Source of the DNA: Thiohalobacter sp. IOR34
Lineage (GTDB): Bacteria; Pseudomonadota; Gammaproteobacteria; Thiohalobacterales; Thiohalobacteraceae
DNA: 64,000 bases
NCBI RefSeq assembly: GCF_030406045.1
Contig: NZ_CP128988.1
Coordinates: forward strand, 1,709,438-1,773,437
Direction: 5' to 3'
The translations under genes were made by a program, and so were the position numbers. This document shows, one piece after another, positions 1-8,991 of the stretch; position 1 is the stretch's first letter, and each line of letters begins with the position of its first letter. The notes under the pieces were generated by a model, which saw only the letters and a program-made list of their open reading frames with translations, was not told the origin of the DNA and did not search any database.

Positions 1-593
1 GCTTCCGCCGCGAGCAGGGCCTCCCCGAGCAGGCCTTCACCGTCGGCCTGGTCGGGCTGCTGATCCCCTGGAAGGGTCAGCGACTGTTCCTCGATGCCGC
101 GCACCGTCTGGCGGAACAGATCCCGGGGCTGCGCTTGCTGCTGGTCGGCGGCACGCCGGACGAGTGCCGCGACTACGAGGCCGAGCTGCGCGAGCGGGTG
201 CGCGCGGAAGGGCTGGAGCAGGTCGTGCATTTCACCGGCCACCTGACCGACATGCCATCGGCCTACCTCGGCCTGGACGTGGTGGTCTCCGCCTCCACCT
301 CGCCCGAACCACTGGGCACCGTGGTCATCGAGAGCATGGCCCTGGGCCGGCCGCTGGTGGCCCCCAACCACGGCGGCGCCGCAGAAATGGCCGAACACGA
401 GCGCAGCGCCCTGCTGTTCAGGCCCGGCGACAGCAGCGACCTGGCGACGCAGATCCTGCGCCTGTACCGGGACCCCGACCTCGGCCGGCGGCTGGGCGCG
501 GCGGCCCGCGAACACGCCTTCGCCACCTTCGACGTGGCCCGCCATGCGGCGCAGGTCCAGGCCCTCTACGACCGGGTGCTGGCGGCGACGTGA
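1..593 (+). CDS. Glycosyltransferase family 4-like protein, 3' part (cut by window edge)
   Basis: The reading frame is open from base 3 and has no credible start in the window, so the N-terminal domain lies upstream. What remains is the C-terminal GT-B Rossmann domain. It has the segment GLLIPWKGQRLF, a strand LLLVGG near the middle, and the nucleotide-sugar-binding EPLGTVVIE block (E-x7-E) followed by a GRPLVAPNHGG loop. The protein would transfer a sugar from a nucleotide donor to a lipid-linked or growing glycan on the cytoplasmic face. It overlaps the next gene by 4 bases (GTGA), which marks it as part of the same operon. The exact sugar cannot be told from sequence. Confidence 0.88.
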   Translation, partial: FRREQGLPEQAFTVGLVGLLIPWKGQRLFLDAAHRLAEQIPGLRLLLVGGTPDECRDYEAELRERVRAEGLEQVVHFTGHLTDMPSAYLGLDVVVSASTSPEPLGTVVIESMALGRPLVAPNHGGAAEMAEHERSALLFRPGDSSDLATQILRLYRDPDLGRRLGAAAREHAFATFDVARHAAQVQALYDRVLAAT

Positions 594-1594
594 GCTGGAA
601 GACCCGCCTTGCCCGGACACCCCTGCTGTGGCGGTTCGCCCCTCGCAGCCCGAGCCCGGTCGCCTGGGCCGGGCTGGGTCCGCTGACCCGGCTGCTCGGC
701 CGGCTGCAGCGACCACTGGCGCCGCCCCTGCTGGTGCTGTCCCTGCCGCGCAGCGGCTCGAGCTGGGTGGGCGAGATCCTCGGCCATGCCGGCAATGCCC
801 TCTACCTGCGCGAGCCCGTCACCCAGAGCCTGATGCAGCGCCACGGCCTGGAGCGCGCCCTGCTGTCAGCAGACGAGGCCAGGCCGCTGCAGGCCCGTTA
901 CGCCGCCCGGGCCTTCGCCGGCCTGCCGGAGTTCGATCCGGGCATCGTCATCGACCCTGGACAGTGGGATCTGGCGCAACGGCGGACCCGCCGGCCGGTG
1001 ATCAAGGAGGTCAATCCCCTGGCTGCCGGCTGGTATCTGCAGGCCTTCGCCCCGCGGCTGTTGTTCATCGTCCGCCATCCGGCCGCGGTCGCCAGCAGCT
1101 TCCAGCGTCTCGGCTGGCAGGCCGACGACCTGTCCGCGGTACGCCAGGCACTGCGTGACCTGCCCTTGCCGGCAGCGGCCCGCAAGGCGCTGGAGGTGGA
1201 TGGCGGGGACTTCTGGTACCGCCAGGGCCTGATGCAGGGCGGTGCCCTGTTCGCCGCCTGGCAGGCCTTGCGCGAGGCCCCGGACTGCCGGGTGCTGCGT
1301 TACGAGGCGCTGTGCGCAGCCCCCCTGGAGGGCTTTCGTGCCCTGTTCGGATTCGCCGGCCTCGACTGGCAACCGGCCGACGTGGAACGCATCACCACCA
1401 AGAGCCGTGGCGACGGCGACCCGGACGCCTATGCCACTGAACGCGACAGCCGGCGGATGCGCGATGCCTGGCGCAGCCGGGTCGGGGCCACCGAGCTGCA
1501 GCGGCTTGGCGAGGCCTGGCAGAGCTTCGACCTGCCCTGGTACCGGCAAGCCACCGACTGGACGCTGCAGCCGGCAGAGGAGGCTGCAGGATGA
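590..1594 (+). CDS. Sulfotransferase family protein
   Basis: A 334-residue soluble protein with both PAPS-binding signatures of sulfotransferases. The 5'-phosphosulfate loop LPRSGSS is at about residues 52-58, and the 3'-phosphate-binding segment VRHPAAVASS is at about 161-170 (Arg162, Ser169/170). It would move sulfate from PAPS to a hydroxyl or amine, here most likely on the exopolysaccharide. The GTG at 590 is chosen because it overlaps the stop of the upstream glycosyltransferase and begins directly before recognisable protein; the much longer open frame upstream reads the glycosyltransferase gene out of frame. The stop overlaps the flippase start by ATGA. The acceptor is unknown. Confidence 0.85.
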   Translation: MSWKTRLARTPLLWRFAPRSPSPVAWAGLGPLTRLLGRLQRPLAPPLLVLSLPRSGSSWVGEILGHAGNALYLREPVTQSLMQRHGLERALLSADEARPLQARYAARAFAGLPEFDPGIVIDPGQWDLAQRRTRRPVIKEVNPLAAGWYLQAFAPRLLFIVRHPAAVASSFQRLGWQADDLSAVRQALRDLPLPAAARKALEVDGGDFWYRQGLMQGGALFAAWQALREAPDCRVLRYEALCAAPLEGFRALFGFAGLDWQPADVERITTKSRGDGDPDAYATERDSRRMRDAWRSRVGATELQRLGEAWQSFDLPWYRQATDWTLQPAEEAAG

Positions 1595-3102
1595 GTCAGG
1601 ACCTCGGCCAGCGCATGCGCAGCGGCGCCCTCTGGACCTATCTGCAGGGCGGGATCGGCTCGGTGATCCAGTTTGCTGCCGGCATCGTCATGGCCCGGCT
1701 GCTGATGCCGGAAGACTTCGGCGTGTTCTTTGCCGTCGTCGCCTATACGGCGCTGCTCGGCGCCCAGGTCAACTTCGGCCTGCCCTCGGCCCTGCTGCAG
1801 GCGAAGGCCGTGCAGGCGGAACAGTGGAATGCCGCCTTCTGGTTCATGGAGGGCCTGGCCCTGCTCTGCACCCTGATGGTGGCCGCCTCCGCCGCCTGGC
1901 TGGCGGATTTCTACGGCGATCCACGCTATGCGCCGATCATGCTGTTCAGCTGCGTCAGCTTCTTTCTCATGCCCTTCATGGGCATCAACGGCAGCCTGCT
2001 GCGCCGGGAGATGGACTTCAAGACGCTGAGCCAGATCCAGATCAAGGCCAAGTTCAGCGGCACCGCCCTCGGCCTGCTGGCGGCCTTCGCCGGCCTCGGC
2101 CCCTACAGCTTCGTGGTCGGTGGCCTGGGCACCTCGCTGATCTCGGCGGCGCTGATGGCAAGGCAGGCACCCTGGCGTCCCCGCTGGAACTTCGACCGCG
2201 AGGCGCTGCGGCCACTGCTGCGCTTCGGCTGGCGGATGCATCTCAACAACAGCCTCAGCCTGGCCGCCAACCGGGTCGACAACATGCTGCTCGGCCGGCT
2301 CGCCGGCCTCGACCTGCTCGGCATCTACAACCGCGCCTTCTCCCTGTCGCGGCTGCCCATCGACAATCTCTGCACGCCGCTCTACCAGCTGGTATTCGGT
2401 GGCCTGAGCCGCATCCAGGACAATCTCGACCACTCCCGGCTGATGTACCAGAAGGTCCTCTGTGCCGTGACCTCCGCGGTATTCCCGCTGCTGCTCTGGC
2501 TGATCTTCCTGGTGGAACCCTTGATCTACTATCTCTATGGCGAAAAATGGCTGCCTGCTGCCGAGCCCTTCCGCTACCTTGCCCTGGGCGCCTTCGTGCT
2601 GGTGATCTCCATCACCACCAGCAGTCTGGCCTCGGCGCAAAACCTGGTGGCCAGACAGACACCCATCGTCGCCACCAACCTGCTGCTGACCATCGTCGCC
2701 GTGCTGGTCGGCATCCGCTGGGGGCTGACCGGGGTGGCGATCGGCATTGCCCTGAAGATGCTGCTCACCAACCTGCTGCTGATACGGATGATGCGCCGTT
2801 CCCACATGGAACTGGGCTGGTCGCAACTCGCCATGGCCATCCTTCCTGCCGCCCTGTCCACCCTCGCCGCCGCGGGCGCGGGCTGGCTGCTCGACAATGT
2901 CCTGCGCGAGGGGCTGGGGCTCATGTCTCTGGACTGGCGGTACATGCTGGCCATCAGCGTCACCCTGGGCGGTGTCTATATCCTCAGCTGGCTGCTCGTG
3001 GTCCGCTCCCGGCCAGGAAACCCCGTCCTGCAGGCCAACCTGCTGCTGCTCAAACAACTTGCCGAACGTCTGCTGCCGCGGCTGGCCAGGATCAAACCAT
3101 GA
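1591..3102 (+). CDS. Polysaccharide flippase, Wzx-like (MVF/MATE superfamily)
   Basis: A 503-residue integral membrane protein with about 12-14 hydrophobic segments. The N-terminal part (TYLQGGIGSVIQFAAGIVMARLL, then MPEDFGVFFAVVAYTALLG) has the pattern typical of oligosaccharide flippases of the Wzx/RfbX/TuaB group. Family members move undecaprenyl-diphosphate-linked repeat units to the periplasmic face of the inner membrane. It overlaps both neighbours by ATGA, so it is translated with sulfotransferase and glycosyltransferase genes. It is the only obvious flippase in the window and so is probably the translocase for the whole locus. Confidence 0.87.
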   Translation: MSQDLGQRMRSGALWTYLQGGIGSVIQFAAGIVMARLLMPEDFGVFFAVVAYTALLGAQVNFGLPSALLQAKAVQAEQWNAAFWFMEGLALLCTLMVAASAAWLADFYGDPRYAPIMLFSCVSFFLMPFMGINGSLLRREMDFKTLSQIQIKAKFSGTALGLLAAFAGLGPYSFVVGGLGTSLISAALMARQAPWRPRWNFDREALRPLLRFGWRMHLNNSLSLAANRVDNMLLGRLAGLDLLGIYNRAFSLSRLPIDNLCTPLYQLVFGGLSRIQDNLDHSRLMYQKVLCAVTSAVFPLLLWLIFLVEPLIYYLYGEKWLPAAEPFRYLALGAFVLVISITTSSLASAQNLVARQTPIVATNLLLTIVAVLVGIRWGLTGVAIGIALKMLLTNLLLIRMMRRSHMELGWSQLAMAILPAALSTLAAAGAGWLLDNVLREGLGLMSLDWRYMLAISVTLGGVYILSWLLVVRSRPGNPVLQANLLLLKQLAERLLPRLARIKP

Positions 3103-4472
3103 ACAGGGCGGAAGGATCGCTGCACGGCTTCACCCCGCCCGCCCTGCTGGTCGGCGAGGGACGCAGCGGCACCACACTCCTGTCTGCCATCCTCAACCGC
3201 CACCCCCGGCTTTGCGTCACCCCGGAGACCCATTTCTTCCGGCTCTTCTTCCGTTATCCAGGCGGCGAAGCGGCCTTTGCCAGGGACTGGCCGGCATCAC
3301 TCGAATGGATGGTCGAGCGCATGGACGCCACGCCGGACTGGCAACCCTCGGCATCGGCCTGGCTGGCCTCCCTCCCCTCAGGGGGAAGACGCCGCTTCCC
3401 TGGAGCCGCGGCCCTGTTCCTCAGCCTGGGCGAGGACATCGCCCGTCGTCAGGGAAAACGGCTGTGGATCGAAAAGACCCCGCCACATGTCTGTTACCTG
3501 CCGCAAATCCGCCGGCTGTTCCCGCAGGCGCCGATCATCCATCTGGTCCGGGACGGACGCGACGTTGCCGACTCGCTGGCATCGATGCCCTGGAGTCGAG
3601 TCAGCCGCACCGGCCATCTGCTGCGCTGGGCCCAGCGTGTGGGCAGTGCCCGTCATCAGCTGCGCGACGACCCGCACGCCATCGCGCTGCGTTACGAGGA
3701 CCTGGTACAGGCCCCGGAGCAGGAGATCCGCCGGCTGTGCGACTTCCTGGACATCGACTTCCAGTCGCAGATGCTGCAACCAGACGGTTCCGAGGCCGCC
3801 CTGATCGAGACCGGCCAGGCCCACAAGGAACTGGTTCGCCAACCGATCAGCACGGCGCGAGTGGAACGCTGGCGTCACGCATACCCGGACGAGGAACAGA
3901 AGCTGGCCGCCCGCCTCATTGGCCGCGAGCTGGCGGCATGGGGCTACCCGGTGGAACTGCCGAAACCGGCGCGTCCTCTGCTGGTTGCCTGGCCCCTGGC
4001 AGAGGAAGCACAACGCTCCGCGTATACGGACTGTGTGGCTGCGCTGTGCCGCGCCCTGCCCGATACCCTGGTGGAACCCATTGCCGGCCTGCGCACAGTC
4101 GCCAAAAAAGAACTCGCCCCGGGGGGCATCCTGATCACCGGTGAACCCCTGCCGCCGGGTCTGCATCGCCACGGCTGGCTGGCCGCTCTGGGCTCCGTTC
4201 TCCGGCTGCAGCGGCATCTCGCCCGCCTGGGCGGAAGGCAGCTGGTGTATTTTCATCACGGCTCCCTGACTCGCAGCCGCGCCTGGACATGGCGCCTGCG
4301 CCTGGAACGCCAGGTGGCGAAGGGCGCACGAGCGATCGTCGTCGCCCCTGGCGGCGACACCCCGGAGGCCGTGGCAAAACTGCTGGATGTGGCACCGGAA
4401 AAGATCCTTGGCTGCGACAAGGGGCTGGGGACCCGACTGGCCGGACTGCTCGCCGAAAGGACCAACCGATAG
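3099..4472 (+). CDS. Sulfotransferase with a C-terminal extension of unknown fold
   Basis: A 457-residue protein. Residues 1 to about 285 form a sulfotransferase: 5'-PSB loop GEGRSGTTLL at about 19-28, LRYEDLV near 198, and the 3'-phosphate segment LVRDGRDVADSL at about 149-160. Residues about 292-457 are an extension absent from ordinary sulfotransferases. It begins ARPLLVAWPLAEEA, contains QLVYFHHGSLTRSRAW and GARAIVVAPGG, and loosely resembles half of a GT-B glycosyltransferase, but no diagnostic motif is present. The ATG overlaps the flippase stop (ATGA). The open frame runs far upstream of this ATG but encodes nothing recognisable there. Confidence 0.83.
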   Translation: MNRAEGSLHGFTPPALLVGEGRSGTTLLSAILNRHPRLCVTPETHFFRLFFRYPGGEAAFARDWPASLEWMVERMDATPDWQPSASAWLASLPSGGRRRFPGAAALFLSLGEDIARRQGKRLWIEKTPPHVCYLPQIRRLFPQAPIIHLVRDGRDVADSLASMPWSRVSRTGHLLRWAQRVGSARHQLRDDPHAIALRYEDLVQAPEQEIRRLCDFLDIDFQSQMLQPDGSEAALIETGQAHKELVRQPISTARVERWRHAYPDEEQKLAARLIGRELAAWGYPVELPKPARPLLVAWPLAEEAQRSAYTDCVAALCRALPDTLVEPIAGLRTVAKKELAPGGILITGEPLPPGLHRHGWLAALGSVLRLQRHLARLGGRQLVYFHHGSLTRSRAWTWRLRLERQVAKGARAIVVAPGGDTPEAVAKLLDVAPEKILGCDKGLGTRLAGLLAERTNR

Positions 4473-4560
4473 GGTAGACTGGATGTGTCAGAAACCCGAG
4501 TCTGCAGAACCACCAGCCATCGGCCGGAATGGAGATGCCATCAACAAGAGAGGTACCTCA

Positions 4561-5358
4561 GTGAGCGCCCCGGTGTTCGTGTTTTCCGCCGGCTGGAGAT
4601 CCGGCAGCACCCTGTTGCAGCGCCTGCTCACCGCATCCGGCGAGGTGCTGGTCTGGGGCGAGAGCGGTGGCGCCCTGAACGGCCTGGCCGATGCCCTGGA
4701 ACAGTACCGGCAGATGCTGGGACCGGGCGGCCAGCGCTACCGCTTCGGCTTCGGCGGCAATGGCGCCGCCCAGTTCGAGGCCTTCGCCGCCGATCCCGGC
4801 GACGGCGCGCATCGCTGGATCGCCTCCATGAATCCACCCGAGGCGCGCATCCTCGACAGCTTCCGCCTCCAGCTGGAGACGCTCTATGCCGGGCCGGCCC
4901 GGGAGCTCGGTTTCCCCCGCTGGGGTGTGAAGGAGGTGCTGTGCGGCCTGGACACGGCGCGTTTCCTGCGCGAGCTCTGGCCCGACGCGCGCTTCCTGTT
5001 CCTGGTCCGCCACCCCCTGGACTGCCTGCTGTCGATCAAGCGCCGCAACTGGATGGACCAGCCACAGCGTCCCGACCGTCTCGCCTATTTCGCCGAACAC
5101 TGGCGACGCCTGGCCGCCGAGTTCCGTGCCGCCGACTTTGGCCTGCTGCTGCACTACGAACGCCTGCTGAACGATCCGCAACAGATGCGCGCCATGTGCG
5201 ACTACCTTGACATTGGCGGGATTCCGCAAGACTTCGCCCGCTCCAGCCGCGCCGACTGGCAGGCACAGAACGCACAACAGCTCGGTTTCCTGGAACGGCG
5301 CCGTGCACTGCGCATCCTCGGCGACGAGATGCGCCAGCACGGCTACGCGCCCAAGTAG
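4561..5358 (+). CDS. Sulfotransferase family protein
   Basis: A 265-residue protein with the 5'-PSB loop SAGWRSGSTLL (about residues 9-19) and the 3'-phosphate segment LVRHPLDCLLSIK (about 148-160, Arg150 and Ser158). It is the third PAPS-dependent transferase in this operon. The GTG at 4561 is preferred because AGAGG lies about 8 bases upstream and the product begins right before the first beta strand. An in-frame ATG at 4483 would add 26 low-complexity residues and has a poorer ribosome site. It is separated from the previous gene by 88 bases, the largest gap in this run, but no terminator is seen there. Confidence 0.82.
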   Translation: MSAPVFVFSAGWRSGSTLLQRLLTASGEVLVWGESGGALNGLADALEQYRQMLGPGGQRYRFGFGGNGAAQFEAFAADPGDGAHRWIASMNPPEARILDSFRLQLETLYAGPARELGFPRWGVKEVLCGLDTARFLRELWPDARFLFLVRHPLDCLLSIKRRNWMDQPQRPDRLAYFAEHWRRLAAEFRAADFGLLLHYERLLNDPQQMRAMCDYLDIGGIPQDFARSSRADWQAQNAQQLGFLERRRALRILGDEMRQHGYAPK

Positions 5359-5368
5359 CGGGGTGGCC

Positions 5369-6169
5369 ATGGATCCCCTCAGCCGCAGACTGCTCGCCAA
5401 TGCCGGTCACCAGGGTCCACTGGTGCTGATGTATCACGCCATCAGCCCCGGCAGCGCCACACCCGCCAGCCGCTGGTGCGTGACCTACCGGCGTTTCCTG
5501 GAACAGCTCGACATCCTCGCCGACCTGGGCTGGCAGAGCGTCTGCGCGCGCGATCTGGCCAAACCGGACCCGCCCGGCCCGCGGACCCTGGTGATCACCT
5601 TCGACGACGGCTACGAGGACAACCTGCCGGCCTTTGAGTTGCTGGAGAAGCGCGGGCTGCGCGCCAGCTGGTTCGTGCTCAGCGACTGTCTCGGCGGCAG
5701 GGCGGACTGGGAGCCGGGCTGGCAGAGCGGGCGCCCCCTGCTCGATGCCGGCCAGCTCCGCGAGATGGCCGCGGCCGGCATGGAGATCGCCTCCCACGGC
5801 CGGCGGCATGCCCATCTGCCGGCCCTGCCGGACGGCAATCTGCACAGCGAGCTGGTCGAATCCAGAACCCGGCTGGCGGAGCTGCTGGACAGGCCGGTGG
5901 ACAGTTTCGCCTACCCCTACGGCGAATACGATGAACGGGTGCGCCAGGCCGTGGCCGAAGCCGGCTACCGGGTCGCCTGCACCACCCGCTCCGGCCATGC
6001 CCTGCTCGACGGCGACCCCCTGCAGGTCCGCCGCCTGACCATCGAGGCCGGGGACGACGCTGCCCGCTTCGCCCGCAAACTGGCCTTCGCCGCCAACGAA
6101 GTCGGTGCGCGCCGGGTCGGCCGTTACCTCGTAGGACGACTGGCCGCACGCCTTGGCAGGAAGGGGTGA
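5369..6169 (+). CDS. Polysaccharide deacetylase (NodB homology domain)
   Basis: A 266-residue carbohydrate esterase family 4-like protein. It shows LMYHAISPG near the N-terminus, the metal-binding TFDDGYEDN motif around residue 75, SHGRRHAHLP (H-x3-H) around 145, and FAYPYGEYD further on. Family members remove N- or O-acetyl groups from polysaccharides with a divalent metal. No signal peptide is evident, so it may act on the cytoplasmic lipid-linked intermediate or use an unusual export route. It starts 11 bases after the sulfotransferase stop and is closely followed by a glycosyltransferase. A second, different deacetylase lies at 28768-29637. Confidence 0.86.
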   Translation: MDPLSRRLLANAGHQGPLVLMYHAISPGSATPASRWCVTYRRFLEQLDILADLGWQSVCARDLAKPDPPGPRTLVITFDDGYEDNLPAFELLEKRGLRASWFVLSDCLGGRADWEPGWQSGRPLLDAGQLREMAAAGMEIASHGRRHAHLPALPDGNLHSELVESRTRLAELLDRPVDSFAYPYGEYDERVRQAVAEAGYRVACTTRSGHALLDGDPLQVRRLTIEAGDDAARFARKLAFAANEVGARRVGRYLVGRLAARLGRKG

Positions 6170-6171
6170 GC

Positions 6172-7107
6172 ATGGCGTTGATCTCGGTCATCATGCCTTG
6201 CCACAACGCCGCCGATCACCTGTTGACGGCGATCGACAGCGTACTCGGCCAGAGCCACGACGCGCTGGAGCTGATCGTGATCGACGACGGCTCCACGGAT
6301 GCCAGCCCCCGGCTGCTGGCGAAGATCACCGATCCCAGGCTGCGCTGCCTGCATCAGGCCAACCAGGGGGTCTCCAGCGCCCGCAACCGCGGTCTCGCCG
6401 AGGCCCGCGGCGACTACGTCGCCTTTCTCGATGCCGACGACTGGTGGGCGCCGGACTGCCTGCAGCGGCTGCACGCTGCGCTGGAAAACCGGCCGGAGGC
6501 GGTGCTGGCCTACTGCGGCTGGCAGAACGTCGGCCTGGCCGGCGGTGCCGGCGAGCCCTACCTGCCACCGGACTACGAGGCCGCTGACAAAGCGGCACTG
6601 TTCCTCGAGAGCTGTCCCTGGCCGATCCATGCCTGTCTGACCCGGCACGAGGCGCTCAAGCAGGCCGGCGGCTTCGACACCCGGCTCTCGACCTCCGAGG
6701 ACTATCAGCTCTGGCTGCGCATCGCCCTCGACCGGCCGGTGGTCCGGGTGCCTGCGGTGCTGGCCTTCTATCGCCACCATTCCCCGCAGCAGGCCACCGG
6801 CAACCGGCTGCGGCTGGCGCTGGACCACTGGCAGGTACAGCAGGCGCTGCTCGCCGAACGCCCAGCGCTGTCTGCCGGCCTCGGCCGCCGGCGGCTGCGC
6901 GAGCTGACCCTGGGCCGGCTGCTGAAGCAGGCCTACCGCGCCTACTGGGATGGCGATCTGGCCACCGCCCGGCCGCTGTTCCGGCGGGTCATGCGCCATG
7001 GCTACGGCCGGCCGCGGGACTGGAAGTACATGCTGCCCAGCCTGCTGCCCCTGCCCCTGCACCAGCGTCTGCTCGCCGGACGCCGCAGCCCGGAGGCGAC
7101 GCCATGA
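6172..7107 (+). CDS. Glycosyltransferase family 2
   Basis: A 311-residue GT-A glycosyltransferase. It begins ISVIMPCHNAADHLL, followed by LIVIDDGSTD (nucleotide binding) and FLDADDWWAPD, the metal-binding D-x-D region. The acidic segment SEDYQLWLRI is the probable catalytic-base region of the GT2 fold. The ATG at 6172 follows AAGGGG by 7 bases and is preferred to the in-frame GTG at 6166. The stop overlaps the next gene (ATGA). It is the first of three consecutive GT2 genes, which would add successive sugars to the repeat unit. Confidence 0.9.
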   Translation: MALISVIMPCHNAADHLLTAIDSVLGQSHDALELIVIDDGSTDASPRLLAKITDPRLRCLHQANQGVSSARNRGLAEARGDYVAFLDADDWWAPDCLQRLHAALENRPEAVLAYCGWQNVGLAGGAGEPYLPPDYEAADKAALFLESCPWPIHACLTRHEALKQAGGFDTRLSTSEDYQLWLRIALDRPVVRVPAVLAFYRHHSPQQATGNRLRLALDHWQVQQALLAERPALSAGLGRRRLRELTLGRLLKQAYRAYWDGDLATARPLFRRVMRHGYGRPRDWKYMLPSLLPLPLHQRLLAGRRSPEATP

Positions 7108-8051
7108 GCCGCCTGAGCTACGCCGTCTGCACCTACAACCGGGCCGAGCGCCTGCCGCGCCTGATCCGTGCCATGCGCGCCCAGGACTGTCCCCTGCCCT
7201 TCGAGGTACTGGTGATCGACAACAACAGCAGCGATGACACGCCCCGGGTGCTGGCCAGGCTGGCCACCGAGCCCGGCGCCCCGCTGCGGGTGGTGCGCGA
7301 AACCCGCCAGGGCATCAGCCACGCCCGCAACCGGGCCCTCGCCGAGGCGCTCGACAGCGACTATCTGGTGTTCATCGACGACGACGAACTGCCCCGTCCC
7401 GGCCTGCTGGTGGCGGCCTGCGCGGCCCTGACCGAGGACGGCGTGCAATGCGTCGGTGGCCGGGTGCACGTCGACTTCGAGGGCCTGCAGCGCCCCGCCT
7501 GGCTGGGCGACGAGCTGCTCGGCTTTCTCGCCGAGGTGGACTACGGCGACCGGCCGTTTCGCATCCGTGATGCCGGGACGCCGCTGTGGACGGCCAACAT
7601 CGCCTATGACATGGCCCTGTTCCGTGACGATCCGGGGCTGCGTTTCGATCTGCGCTACAACCGCATCGGCAAGGGCATCGGCGGCGGCGAGGACATCCGT
7701 CTGTTCGAGACCTTCCTCGAACGCGGCATCGGCATGGCCTACGAGCCACGGATGGTGGTCGACCACCGGGTGGAGGCCTGGCGCCTGTCGCGGCGCTACT
7801 TCCTGGCCCTGCACTACGAGTCGGGGCGCAAGCAGGGCTACTTCGACGAACGCCACCAGCCGCGGCTCTGGTTCGGCGCACCGCCTTTCCTCTACGGCCT
7901 GCTGCTGCGCCAGGGCGGGCGCACCGCACTGAAATACCTGCGCCATGCACCGGACCGGCTGCGCCAGGCGATGAACCTGAGTCACGCCCTGGGCATGATC
8001 GCCGGTCACCGCCAGCGCCGGGCGCAGGGCAAGGGGGACAGCGATGACTGA
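7104..8051 (+). CDS. Glycosyltransferase family 2
   Basis: A 315-residue GT2 enzyme with YAVCTYNRAERLPRL at the N-terminus, VLVIDNNSSDDTP, and VFIDDDELPRPGL as the D-x-D segment. GGGEDIRLFETFLERG is the probable acceptor/catalytic region. It resembles the next gene product in plan (same length, GGGEDI in both), so the two may be paralogues. It overlaps the upstream gene by 4 bases and the downstream gene by 8, indicating tight translational coupling. Donor and linkage are not predictable. Confidence 0.9.
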   Translation: MSRLSYAVCTYNRAERLPRLIRAMRAQDCPLPFEVLVIDNNSSDDTPRVLARLATEPGAPLRVVRETRQGISHARNRALAEALDSDYLVFIDDDELPRPGLLVAACAALTEDGVQCVGGRVHVDFEGLQRPAWLGDELLGFLAEVDYGDRPFRIRDAGTPLWTANIAYDMALFRDDPGLRFDLRYNRIGKGIGGGEDIRLFETFLERGIGMAYEPRMVVDHRVEAWRLSRRYFLALHYESGRKQGYFDERHQPRLWFGAPPFLYGLLLRQGGRTALKYLRHAPDRLRQAMNLSHALGMIAGHRQRRAQGKGDSDD

Positions 8052-8991
8052 CTTCAGCGTGGTCATCTGTACCCATGACCGGGTCGCCTCGCTGGGCCGC
8101 ACCCTGGGTTCGCTGCGCGCCGCCGTCCGCCCCGAGGCAGCGGTCGACGTGCTGGTGATCGCCAACGCCTGCCACGACGACAGCCACAGCCTGCTGGCCG
8201 AGCTGGCCCACAACGGCAACGGCGGCCTGCCGCTGCGCTGGAGCGAGGAACCCCGCCCCGGGAAGTCCTACGCCCTGAATCACGCCATCGAGCGGCTGCA
8301 GAGCGGTGCCGCGGTGTTCATCGACGACGACCAGCGGGTGGCGAAGGATTTCCTGCTGCGCGTCGCCGCGGCCCTGGAGGCACACCCCGAGACCGGGCTG
8401 TTCTGCGGCCGCCTGCTGCCGGACTGGGACGGACGCGAGCCGGCCTGGGTGCACGACACCGGTCCCTGGCGCATCTATCCCCAGCCGGTGGCCTGCTTCG
8501 ATGCCGGCGACAGGGCCCGCGAGCTCGGCCGGGACGACGAGCTGCCACCGGGCGGTGACATCATCGTCCGCCGGCGGGTGTTCGATACGGTGGGTGGCTT
8601 CGCCACCGAGCTGGGACCGCACGGTCACGATCTCGGCGGCGGCGAGGACATCGAGTTCCTGCGCCGTGCCCTGGCCACCGGTGAGCGGCTGCGCTACCAG
8701 CCGGACATCGTCCAGTACCATGCCGTGGAACTGCACCGGCTGCGCACCGGCCATCTGCTGCGCAAGAGTTTCCAGCGCACCCGCTCCTCGGTCCGCCTGC
8801 ACCCCCGGCCGGACAACCGCATTCCCCGTTACATGGCCCGCAAGCTGGCGGTCTACGCCTGGCACGCCCTGTTCGCCTGGCGCTGGAAGAAACGCCGCTT
8901 CTACCTGGTCCGGCTGGCCGCCGCCCTGGGCGAGATCGCCGGCATGCGCGAGGCCCCGCTGGCGCGGCAACAGGGGGGGGCACGGAAATGA
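8044..8991 (+). CDS. Glycosyltransferase family 2
   Basis: A 315-residue GT2 enzyme: FSVVICTHDRVASLGRTL at the start, VFIDDDQRVAKDFL as the D-x-D region, and GGGEDIEFLRRAL near residue 200. Its layout matches the preceding gene, suggesting duplication followed by divergence. The C-terminus is rich in basic and aromatic residues (FAWRWKKRRFYLVRL), which could lie against the membrane. It overlaps its neighbours by 8 bases upstream and 4 bases downstream. Confidence 0.9.
   Translation: MTDFSVVICTHDRVASLGRTLGSLRAAVRPEAAVDVLVIANACHDDSHSLLAELAHNGNGGLPLRWSEEPRPGKSYALNHAIERLQSGAAVFIDDDQRVAKDFLLRVAAALEAHPETGLFCGRLLPDWDGREPAWVHDTGPWRIYPQPVACFDAGDRARELGRDDELPPGGDIIVRRRVFDTVGGFATELGPHGHDLGGGEDIEFLRRALATGERLRYQPDIVQYHAVELHRLRTGHLLRKSFQRTRSSVRLHPRPDNRIPRYMARKLAVYAWHALFAWRWKKRRFYLVRLAAALGEIAGMREAPLARQQGGARK

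Noticed and set aside
1429-3057. Long open frame (542 codons) on the minus strand opposite the flippase
   Set aside because: It lies fully antisense to a strong gene, is rich in Gln, Glu, Gly and Arg as expected for the complement of GC-rich codons, and has no recognisable motif.
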